Positions 21,420 through 29,800 of a DNA stretch of 64,000 nucleotides are shown here, piece by piece. Under the pieces are notes generated by a model. The model searched no databases, was not told the DNA's origin, and saw nothing but the letters and a program-made list of their open reading frames with translations. A program made the position numbers and the translations under genes. Within the stretch, counting starts at the first letter, position 1. Each line of letters starts with the position of its first letter. The stretch is taken from the NCBI GenBank assembly GCA_041391965.1, contig JAWKMZ010000002.1, positions 434,001 to 498,000 on the forward strand, read 5' to 3'. Source of the DNA: JAWKMZ01 sp041391965. GTDB taxonomy: Bacteria > Bacteroidota > Bacteroidia > Flavobacteriales > Flavobacteriaceae.

Positions 21420-23471
21420 ATGAAAAAAGACATACTAAAGAAAGCATTTTCAAATTTGTGTACAGCCAAAGCGATGGCAGAATTATACGAAGCTAATTTT
21501 AAGCAAGTTTCTAAATATGTGCATGCTACTTCCAGAGGTCATGAAGCAATTCAAACCGCTTTAGGAATGCAATTATTGCCTCAAGATTACGCATTTCCAT
21601 ACTATAGAGATGATGCGATGTTGTTATCATTTGGGTTAAAACCTTATGATTTAATGTTGCAGTTATTAGCAAAAAAAGACGATCCTTTTTCTGGAGGAAG
21701 AACCTATTACTCTCATCCAAGTTTAAAAGATGCTGATAAACCAAAAATTCCACATCAATCGTCAGCAACTGGTATGCAAGCCATTCCAGCTACAGGAGTT
21801 GCCATGGGAATGCAGTACAAAGAATTACAAGGATTAGATGACAAAACACTAAAAGTGCTGCCACTTGTGATTTGCAGTTTGGGTGATGCCTCGGTTACTG
21901 AAGGCGAAATTGCTGAAGCCTTTCAAATGGCAGCTTTAAAACAAATGCCAATATTGTATTTAGTACAAGATAATGGTTGGGATATTTCTGCTAATGCCTC
22001 AGAAACCAGAGCTCAAAATGCCTATGAATATGCACAAGGGTTTAAAGGGTTGGAAGCCATTACTATTGATGGTGCTAATTTTATGGAGAGTTATGACGCT
22101 ATTGAAAAAGTGATTGCAACCATTCGTAAAGAACGCAGACCCTTTTTAGTTCATGCAAAAGTACCTTTACTGAATCATCACACGTCTGGAGTACGTATGG
22201 AATGGTATCGAGACGATTTAGATGAAGCTAAATCGCGTGATCCTTATCCTGTATTAAAACAGCAATTGTTGGATAACAGATTTACTTCAAAAGAAATTGA
22301 AGCAATTGAAAATTCTGCCAAAGCAAGCGTAGAAACCGATTTCAAAAAAGCCTTAAAAGCTGAAGACCCAAAACCAGAAGATTTATTCACGAACGATTTT
22401 GTTCCGACACCAATTACCGAAGAAAAAGGAGAACGTTCACCAAAAGGAGCAGAAAAAGTAGTCATGGTCGATTGTGCTTTGTTTGCCGTGGAAGAATTGA
22501 TGAAAAAACACAAAGAATGTTTGCTTTATGGACAAGATGTTGGTGGACGATTGGGAGGTGTGTTTCGTGAAGCGGCAACCTTAGCACAAAAATTTGGAGA
22601 CAATCGTGTGTTCAATACACCAATTCAAGAAGCATTTATTGTTGGTTCAACCGTTGGGATGAGTGCTGTTGGTTTAAAACCCATTGTTGAGGTTCAATTT
22701 GCTGATTACATTTGGCCAGGGCTCAATCAATTATTTACAGAAGTTAGCAGAAGTTGTTATTTATCTAACGGAAAATGGCCTGTCAGTATGATTCTTCGCG
22801 TGCCAATTGGTGCTTATGGCAGTGGAGGTCCTTACCATTCGTCTTCTGTAGAAAGTGTAATTACAAATATTAGAGGAATTAAAATAGTGTATCCAAGTAA
22901 TGGAGCCGATTTAAAAGGTTTGATGAAAGCAGCCTATTACGACCCAAATCCAGTGGTAATTTTAGAGCATAAAGGTTTGTATTGGAGTAAAGTGAAAGGA
23001 ACACAAGGTGCAACCTCTGTAGAACCTGCTGAAGATTATGTATTACCTTTAGGAAAAGCTTGGGTGCTTCAAGAAATTTGGAAACAAGAAAATGTAGAGA
23101 CACTAACCGTTGTAACTTACGGAATGGGAGTGCACTGGGCAATGAATGCGTCTGAAGAATTAGGAATGAAAGCCCAAATTGAAGTCATTGATTTACGAAC
23201 CTTATTTCCTTTGGATGAAGAAACCATTATGAAATCGGTTAAGAAAACCGGTAAATGTTTGGTCGTGACAGAAGAACCATCCAATAATAGTTTTGCAAGA
23301 GCCTTGGCTGGAAAAATTCAGGAAGTGTGTTTTAAATTTTTAGACGCACCAGTAATGACTATTGGTAGTGAGAATATGCCAGCAATTCCTTTAAATTCTA
23401 CCTTAGAAGAAATGATGATCCCTTCGACAGAAAAAGTCAAAAATAAAATGGAAACCTTGTTGAATTACTAA
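21420..23471 (+). CDS. 2-oxoacid dehydrogenase E1, fused alpha and beta subunits
   Basis: Thiamine-diphosphate dehydrogenase of a branched-chain-type complex. The alpha part (about 1-330) has the ThDP motif GDASVTEGE ending QDNGW (about 155-188). The beta part (about 340-683) has YGQDVGGRLGGVFREA and RVPIGAYGSGGPYHSSS, and a transketolase C-terminal domain with VIDLRTLFPLDEETI. Single-chain alpha-beta forms are common in Bacteroidota. No E3 is nearby; a shared one must exist elsewhere. With E2 it closes the paa locus and may make phenylacetyl-CoA from phenylpyruvate, or act on branched-chain 2-oxoacids. Confidence 0.92.
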   Translation: MKKDILKKAFSNLCTAKAMAELYEANFKQVSKYVHATSRGHEAIQTALGMQLLPQDYAFPYYRDDAMLLSFGLKPYDLMLQLLAKKDDPFSGGRTYYSHPSLKDADKPKIPHQSSATGMQAIPATGVAMGMQYKELQGLDDKTLKVLPLVICSLGDASVTEGEIAEAFQMAALKQMPILYLVQDNGWDISANASETRAQNAYEYAQGFKGLEAITIDGANFMESYDAIEKVIATIRKERRPFLVHAKVPLLNHHTSGVRMEWYRDDLDEAKSRDPYPVLKQQLLDNRFTSKEIEAIENSAKASVETDFKKALKAEDPKPEDLFTNDFVPTPITEEKGERSPKGAEKVVMVDCALFAVEELMKKHKECLLYGQDVGGRLGGVFREAATLAQKFGDNRVFNTPIQEAFIVGSTVGMSAVGLKPIVEVQFADYIWPGLNQLFTEVSRSCYLSNGKWPVSMILRVPIGAYGSGGPYHSSSVESVITNIRGIKIVYPSNGADLKGLMKAAYYDPNPVVILEHKGLYWSKVKGTQGATSVEPAEDYVLPLGKAWVLQEIWKQENVETLTVVTYGMGVHWAMNASEELGMKAQIEVIDLRTLFPLDEETIMKSVKKTGKCLVVTEEPSNNSFARALAGKIQEVCFKFLDAPVMTIGSENMPAIPLNSTLEEMMIPSTEKVKNKMETLLNY

Positions 23472-23472
23472 T

Positions 23473-23504
23473 AAAAAAGACGACTTGTTTGAGTCGTCTT
23501 TTTT
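23473..23504. terminator. Bidirectional terminator ending the paa/E1 locus
   Basis: A perfect 13-bp stem with an A-run on one side and a T-run on the other, loop TGTTTG, two bases after the E1 stop. It can stop both this operon and the convergent SulP gene. Confidence 0.9.
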
Positions 23505-23505
23505 A

Positions 23506-25149
23506 TTACAATTTATATTCTGAAAGTGGTTTTGTAAATTTTTCTGGGTTTTCGGCTAAATAATAACGCGGATCGTCAATGGCCTCAATAATGACTTCTT
23601 TGAATTTTGGACTTGCTTTATACATCAAGCTTTTGCAATCTTCACTCAAATGTTTCAACCTAATTGATTTACCTTCAGTTTCATATTTATTCACTAAATT
23701 AAAGATAGCTTCTAAAGCAGAATGGTCACTAATGCGAGATTCGATAAAATCAATTTCTACGTTTTGAGGGTCATTTTTTACATCAAATTTGGCATTGAAA
23801 TTTTGGATAGAACCAAAAAATAAAGGACCCCAAATTTCATAAATTTTGGTGCCATCTTCTCTGATGCGTTTACGCGCTCTAATCATGGTCGCATTTTTCC
23901 AAGCAAAGACTAAAGCCGAAATAATAACACCTGCAATAACAGCAATTGCTAAATCTTTCCAAATAGTTATTGCTGATACAGCAATTAAAACGATAGCATC
24001 TGATAAAGGAATTTTTCTAATAATTCTAAAGCTACTCCAAGCAAAGGTACCTATAACAACCATAAACATGACACCAACTAAAGCAGCAATAGGGATTTTC
24101 TCAATTAAAGGTGCTCCAAATAACACAAAACAAAGTAGCGCGATGGCAGCAATAGCTGCTGAAAGCCGTCCACGACCACCAGAATCGACATTGATAATGG
24201 ATTGACCAATCATGGCGCAGCCACCCATACCACCAAAAAGACCATTGAGGATATTGGCACTACCTTGCGCTATACATTCACGATTTCCATTCCCTCTGGT
24301 TTCAGTAATTTCATCTACCAAATTTAAGGTCATCAACGATTCAATCAATCCAACAGCGGCTAAAATAAATGCAGTTGATAACATTAAATCCCAATGACCT
24401 TTAAAGGTGTAAAATAAGGTGAATATTTGATCTTGAAAAGTTGGCCAGCCACCTTGCAAGCCTGAACCGCCACCATCTTTTATAAATGAACCCACAGTAC
24501 TCACTTCTATGCCTCCAAAAATTGTAATACAAGCCACTACAATAATGGCAATTAATGCTGCTGGAACTTTTTTAGTCAGTTTAGGCAAGCTATACATGAT
24601 TATCATAGTTAAGGCGACAAAACCTATCATAATCCATAAATTTTGACCTGTCATAAAATGGGTTTCACCATTAATAGTTTCTTTAAAAAGGCCTAATTGT
24701 GCTAAAAAAATGACAATGGCTAAACCGTTAACAAATCCCATCATAACAGGATGAGGAATCAATCGAACAAATTTTCCGAGTTTGAATACACCTGCAAGAA
24801 TTTGAATAGTTCCCATAAAAAGCAAGGTAATGAAGAGCCATTGGAGTCCAAGGTTTTCAACGGGTTGGTTTAGTGTTAAACCGACTTCATTTCCTTTTTG
24901 AATTAGATGTACCATTACAATAGCTGTTGCACCTGTTGCTCCAGAAATCATACCTGGTCGTCCACCAAATAGCGCAGTGACAATACCCATCATAAAAGCA
25001 CCATAAAGACCAATCAAAGGATCAACCCCTGCCACAAAAGCAAAAGCAACTGCTTCTGGTACTAAAGCCAAAGCTACTGTTAAGCTTGAGAGGATGTCAT
25101 TTTTTGGATTTTGGGTAAAGTTTATTCTGGTTTTTTGGCCTAATATCAT
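23506..25149 (-). CDS. SulP-family anion transporter with STAS domain
   Basis: A 547-residue inner-membrane transporter. The N-terminal hydrophobic part has about 10-12 membrane spans. SulP signatures are ALVPEAVAFAFVAGVDPLIG and GLFGGMGGCAMIGQS. A cytoplasmic STAS domain follows from about 430 (KIYEIWGPLFFGSIQNF, DFIESRISDHSALEAI). SulP proteins move sulfate, bicarbonate or other anions, and the substrate cannot be decided here. No sulfate-assimilation or carbonic-anhydrase partner is adjacent; PaaY at 19.4 kb is only fold-related. Confidence 0.92.
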   Translation of the reverse strand: MILGQKTRINFTQNPKNDILSSLTVALALVPEAVAFAFVAGVDPLIGLYGAFMMGIVTALFGGRPGMISGATGATAIVMVHLIQKGNEVGLTLNQPVENLGLQWLFITLLFMGTIQILAGVFKLGKFVRLIPHPVMMGFVNGLAIVIFLAQLGLFKETINGETHFMTGQNLWIMIGFVALTMIIMYSLPKLTKKVPAALIAIIVVACITIFGGIEVSTVGSFIKDGGGSGLQGGWPTFQDQIFTLFYTFKGHWDLMLSTAFILAAVGLIESLMTLNLVDEITETRGNGNRECIAQGSANILNGLFGGMGGCAMIGQSIINVDSGGRGRLSAAIAAIALLCFVLFGAPLIEKIPIAALVGVMFMVVIGTFAWSSFRIIRKIPLSDAIVLIAVSAITIWKDLAIAVIAGVIISALVFAWKNATMIRARKRIREDGTKIYEIWGPLFFGSIQNFNAKFDVKNDPQNVEIDFIESRISDHSALEAIFNLVNKYETEGKSIRLKHLSEDCKSLMYKASPKFKEVIIEAIDDPRYYLAENPEKFTKPLSEYKL

Positions 25150-25172
25150 AATTATAATCTTCTGAAAGTCGG

Positions 25173-25180
25173 CAAATATA
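25173..25180 (-). promoter_or_regulatory. Putative -7 promoter element of the SulP gene
   Basis: Minus-strand TATATTTG, fitting TAnnTTTG, 24 bases before the start codon. No -33 box was recognised. Confidence 0.35.
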
Positions 25181-25269
25181 AGGTTTTTAGAATGAATGAA
25201 AGTAGGCGCATAAATGCTTGAAATCCAATCAGAATATTTTATACATTTAATCTTCTAATTTTTTTTAAA

Positions 25270-25638
25270 ATGAAAGGTATTTATACAATCGTTTTGCTAA
25301 TTCTGTCTAACGCGTTTATGACTATTGCTTGGTATGGACATTTGAAATTTGCAGAATGGAAATGGTTTAGTAAGTTAGGGCTTATAACCATAATTTTAAT
25401 AAGTTGGGGAATTGCTTTATTTGAATATTTCTTTCAGGTGCCAGCAAATAAAATTGGATTTAAAGGGAATGGTGGACCGTTTTCTTTGGTAGAATTAAAA
25501 GTGTTACAAGAAGTAATTACTTTAATTGTATTTACAGTTTTTACCTTGATTGCCTTTAAAAATGAAACCTTAAAATGGAATCATTTTGTTGGGTTTTTGT
25601 GTTTAATTTTGGCAGTTTTCTTTATTTTTAAGAAATAA
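25270..25638 (+). CDS. DUF486/DMT-family small membrane protein
   Basis: 122 residues with four hydrophobic segments (about 4-22, 34-52, 78-96, 102-120), like half of a drug/metabolite-transporter protein. The central motif EYFFQVPANKIGFKGNGGPFS is characteristic of the DUF486 family. Function unknown; a small inner-membrane carrier is possible. It stands alone between the SulP gene and a terminator shared with the DUF4136 lipoprotein gene. Confidence 0.85.
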   Translation: MKGIYTIVLLILSNAFMTIAWYGHLKFAEWKWFSKLGLITIILISWGIALFEYFFQVPANKIGFKGNGGPFSLVELKVLQEVITLIVFTVFTLIAFKNETLKWNHFVGFLCLILAVFFIFKK

Positions 25639-25660
25639 AAAAGCGACCAGAGTCGCTTTT
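25639..25660. terminator. Bidirectional terminator
   Basis: AAAAGCGAC / GTCGCTTTT stem with a CAGA loop, just after the DUF486 stop and just beyond the 3' end of the convergent lipoprotein gene. Confidence 0.85.
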
Positions 25661-25667
25661 AAATTGT

Positions 25668-26210
25668 TTATTGAGCCATTCCTGGAGGATATTTTTCCAT
25701 AATTTTAGAAACAAATTCTTTAATGCGCTCTTCTTTTTTATTCATATTTTGAGATAAATAACCAGTTCCCATTCCTTGCCAAACTAATTCTTTTTTATTG
25801 GCGTCAATCAAATCAATATATAGAGTGCCTTCTGTTGAAGTTGAAACTGAGTTATAGCCTGAGTTCCAATAGTAAGGGCTCCAGCCCCAACCATAGCCGT
25901 AAGGGCCATAACCATTATTATATACATTAACTTCTTGGCGAGATTTGGTAAAAATACTCACTAACATATCAGGGTTTTCAGATTTTGTGTAGCCTTTAGC
26001 TAAAAGTTCCGACTCAATAGCGCGAAGGATACGACGTTTGTCTAAATCGCTAATTTCAGCTTTGTCAATACCTGTTTTGTAAAATGCAAAAGTTTTTAGG
26101 TGACTAAAATCTACACTTTTGTCATAATCAGATGCGACTCTTACCGAACTGCATGAGGATGCTACAAGCACTAAAAGTAGCAAAGGAATTATTTTAAAGA
26201 TTTTTTTCAT
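25668..26210 (-). CDS. DUF4136-type lipoprotein
   Basis: A lipoprotein signal peptide ends SSCSS, placing it in the cell envelope. The mature protein has the DUF4136 layout: SDYDKSVDFSHLKTFAF near the start, SELLAKGYTKSENPDMLVSI, a Gly/Tyr/Trp-rich loop (GYGPYGYGWGWSP), and TLYIDLIDANKKELVWQGMG. 180 residues. The family is common in Bacteroidota and has no known activity. Confidence 0.85.
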   Translation of the reverse strand: MKKIFKIIPLLLLVLVASSCSSVRVASDYDKSVDFSHLKTFAFYKTGIDKAEISDLDKRRILRAIESELLAKGYTKSENPDMLVSIFTKSRQEVNVYNNGYGPYGYGWGWSPYYWNSGYNSVSTSTEGTLYIDLIDANKKELVWQGMGTGYLSQNMNKKEERIKEFVSKIMEKYPPGMAQ

Positions 26211-26300
26211 GGTATTTGTTATTTAGATTTATAACGGGTTTAGTCTACATTTTTTAATCAACAATAATTATACCAATTAAAGCAGTAGTTAGAAAGTAAA

Positions 26301-26465
26301 TCAATTTTGAGTTCCTAATTTGCTTTTATCAAATCCATAAGGACAATGTCTGCAACCACTTTCGCAACAATACCCACGTTTTAAGAGGTACTGCTCTGTA
26401 AAACAGCGATAGCCTTCTGGTGTTAAGTAATAATCACCTTCTTCAAAAGGAATAATTTTCTTCAT
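26301..26465 (-). CDS. DUF5522-type small Cys-rich protein
   Basis: A 54-residue protein starting MKKIIPFEEGDYYLTPEGYR and containing RGYCCESGCRHCPYGF. This pattern of four close Cys and a His is that of the DUF5522 family and probably binds a metal, possibly zinc or an Fe-S cluster. No signal peptide, so cytosolic. The gene is too short for routine prediction, but codon use and the conserved motif make it convincing. A TAnnTTTG element ends only 6 bases before the ATG, suggesting a leaderless transcript. Confidence 0.85.
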   Translation of the reverse strand: MKKIIPFEEGDYYLTPEGYRCFTEQYLLKRGYCCESGCRHCPYGFDKSKLGTQN

Positions 26466-26471
26466 ATCTTA

Positions 26472-26479
26472 CAAAGATA
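26472..26479 (-). promoter_or_regulatory. -7 promoter element giving a near-leaderless transcript
   Basis: Minus-strand TATCTTTG, a good TAnnTTTG match. With the usual 6-7 bases to the transcription start, RNA would begin at or next to the DUF5522 ATG (26465). Confidence 0.45.
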
Positions 26480-26509
26480 ATGTAAATTGGATTGATTTTT
26501 TATTGATAA

Positions 26510-26836
26510 ATGATGATTGTGGTTTCTAAATATTTAATTCCGAAAGGGTATGCAGCCATTGCATTGTTTCCTTTCGTGTTTGTTAAGCACACTAATTTGA
26601 AAGCTAATAAAGCGTTTGTTAACCATGAGCTAATTCATTTAAGACAACAATTAGAAATGCTAATAATTCCATTTTTTGTGTGGTATGGTTTGGAGTTTTT
26701 AATACGCTATATTAAGTGCAAAAATTGGTCTTTAGCCTATAAAAACATTTCGTTTGAGCGTGAAGCTTATACAAACGAAAACAACCTTGAGTATTTACAA
26801 TCAAGGTTGTTTTGGAAGTTTCTAAAGTATTTATAA
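26510..26836 (+). CDS. Small membrane-associated protein with HExxH motif
   Basis: 108 residues with two hydrophobic stretches (about 13-25 and 51-65) around NHELIHLRQQLEML. HELIH is a zinc-protease-type HExxH, and the following RQQ-x-E pattern recurs in a family of small Bacteroidota proteins I know only as uncharacterised. A downstream Glu in SFEREAYTNE could be a third ligand, as in gluzincins (E-x-x-A-Y). The start could be either of the first two Met codons. Its 3' end holds a hairpin that looks like a terminator. It ends 2 bases from the convergent secreted-protein gene. Confidence 0.7.
   Translation: MMIVVSKYLIPKGYAAIALFPFVFVKHTNLKANKAFVNHELIHLRQQLEMLIIPFFVWYGLEFLIRYIKCKNWSLAYKNISFEREAYTNENNLEYLQSRLFWKFLKYL
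26778..26813. terminator. Terminator-like hairpin inside the 3' end of a coding region
   Basis: Perfect 13-bp stem (26778-26790 with 26801-26813), AAAA on one side and TTTT on the other, 10-base loop. It lies within the last 60 bases of the HExxH gene and 26-61 bases beyond the stop of the convergent giant secreted protein, for which it is the likely terminator. Confidence 0.65.
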
Positions 26837-26838
26837 AA

Positions 26839-29800
26839 TTACTGCCTTAAGACTACTTTTTTGATTTTCTGTTGTTTATTATTCAATGTTACTTTTACAA
26901 TATAAGTGGCATCAGATAGATTGGTGTTTAATGTAAAACTTAAAGCATTGATGTCTTCTTTGTTTACTAATTTGCGACCTAAAATGTCATAAACCGAAAC
27001 GGTATGTATTGGGCTTTGGCCTGAGGTCACTTTAACAAGATTTTTAGTGCCAAAAATTGATACATTGGCTTCCATCACTGGGTTGTCAGTACTAAGCGCT
27101 TCGTCAGTATAACGCAAAATAAATCGATTGTCATAACGCCCTGCTTCTGCGTTAAAAATATAAGGAGATGCACGTAAATTATGTATGGTACCTGTCGTCG
27201 TATCTTCCAAATAAATAGATTGATTAGTATCATCAAATAAACCATCTAAAGAGTTAATTGCGAAGGTATAGATACCTTGTTGAGGAATTAAAATACCTAA
27301 TGGAACTTGATCATTTTGATTAAAAGGAACTGGCCTGCCTTGGATTGACATGTGATCATTCCCAATTTTGGAATATAAATTTTGTTCAGAATTGTCAAAT
27401 GCTGGCGAATCAAACAGACGATCTTTTTCATAAGTAGCTCCTTCTATATAACCAATTAATGTGGTGCTAATTTTACCAGTTGGCAATACCAAATCCAGCC
27501 ATATTCTATGGCGTTCCAAGGTTGAGCTTTCTGTAGTATTACTACTTCTTAAAAATTGAGAATTGTTATTCTTTATACGCATTGAGTTTTTAAAGTACAC
27601 ATATTTAGGAGGGGTGTCGTTAGTCATTAGTACAAAGAATGATTGACCAGAAGCGATATAGCCGTCAAAAGCTGGCGGATTTGGTCCTACTGCATTATAG
27701 GTTATATAGTCTGCACTGTTATAATTATAGCTGTAATCTGCATAAAATGGGTCTAGGTTAAGAATATCATAAACGCCGCCATGAGGCCATAAATAAATGC
27801 TTCCAAGGATGCTTGAGTTTTGAGGGTCTAATAGAAATTTATCCGCATCAATAGCTGAAGGGTAAGGATTACCAATTAAATTGTAGTTATCATCTTCATT
27901 GGTTATGTCTCTGCCTTGATAGATGGTGTTACCGCTATTGTAGTTGCCTCTGGTAATTGGAACACTAATGTCTCCATTTCTAGGGGTTCCAACAAATGTA
28001 GCTGTAAAACTTTGTGGTGTGCTTGTAAAATTATCAGGCCCTCTAACAATATAACCTTTACCTAAATCCATGGTTTCATTACCAGAAACCCAATTACCAT
28101 AATCGAGCGTTCCATTGACGTAGGTGGTTGGTAGCCATTTCCAAATATAACCTGCTGAAGTTTGGGGTGAAATACTGGAAGACGAAAACCCATCAACAGG
28201 AGATGACCAATAGGCGTAATCTGTTTTTTTCATAGTTAGTGTTCGGCTTACTTTTGAAGGACCACTATTGGCTACGCTATTTATTTGTAATAAATTAGCT
28301 TCACTTTGGACAATGAAATTATTGGTGCCTTTATTGTGAATCCAGTCTGTAACTGTAAGATTTTGGCTGCTGAGTATTTCTAAATTGCCAGAGTTTGTGA
28401 TGGTTAGATTTTTGGCAAATGCTTCATAACCTGGATTAGGCGGCGTTGGAATTCCTGGATTAGGAATTTTAACGGTTGATGGGATAATAACACAATTATC
28501 AGCTGTTGGAACACCAAAAGGTTTCCAGTTATTGTCAATATCCCAATCTTGTGATGTGTTTAAATCACCTCGCCATACTTTTGTATCATTGGCAATGGTA
28601 ATTTCTTTACTAATTTCGCAAAGATTTGCTAATGTGGCTGTTGCAGTAAATATAAAATTAGGTTCTTCTAATTGTATAAGCGTAGGTTTAATATATATAG
28701 GACCAGAGATGGGGTTGCCTTGAGTGTATGGAGTTATTGCATTGGCATCAGTATAAGCATCAATAGCTGTGGCACTGGTCCAAGTAAACGAAGGTGTTAA
28801 TGGGCGTTGACCAAAAAGTTTGATGTTGTCAATGGCGACACCATCATCCCACTCAGCAACATAGTCTATTGAGATTTTTAAATTAGGCTGGTTAACATAA
28901 GCAGATAAATCGAGTGTTAGATTACTGAATTTAGTTCCATAGCCAATATCGTCATCATAATTATGTATTTCAGTCCAATTGTTTCCTCCATCAGTTGAAA
29001 CATAAATTAAAACATTATCTGGTTCATATCCTGAAAGGTATTTGGAAAAATACATATCAAAATTTAATGTTAGGTTGGTAAAAGATGAGGAATCTAAAAT
29101 AGGAGACTCTAATGAGGTATAAACATAACCAGTGTTTGGGTTAACATCTGATGTTGCCATTGCAAAATGGTTAGCTCCAAAACCAGAAGATATTGCAGGA
29201 AACCAGACTTGCTGTGTAGGTATAAATGTACTACTTCGATTTTGCCACTGTGTCAGATTGTTTTGAGCTGTTCCATTATCAAATACATTAACAACAGAAA
29301 AAACACCTAAGCCACCACCTTCAAAATCTTCATCAATAAGGTAAGCAGTTTCATTGTCACCAGTGGCTGATATCTCAACGATAGAGTCATCACTGCAAAT
29401 GGTAGTGGGCGCAGTAACTGTAAGCTCAGAAAGTGGATTGATAGTGCCCGTCACTTTTGTGCGTACTTTGGACTCACAACTGCCATTATCAGCTGTTACC
29501 CAATAGGTGGTGGTGGTATTGATTGTGGGAGACCAATTACTTTTTGTTGGATTTAAAGGATCGGCATTGGTTGTTGTTTGTGTGTTACCAAATTCACTGG
29601 TGTACCAATGATAGGTTAAATTAGAAGCACTACCAGTCACTTGTAAATTAACTGGACCTTCGCCACAAGAACTGCCATTTTGGATGGCAACTATTTTTGC
29701 AGAACAGTTTTGTACGACTGTAAATTCGTAGTCTTCGGCTTCACCATATTCATAAAACTGCACATTTTTTGATCCACAGCCCGGATTCATTCTTAATATA

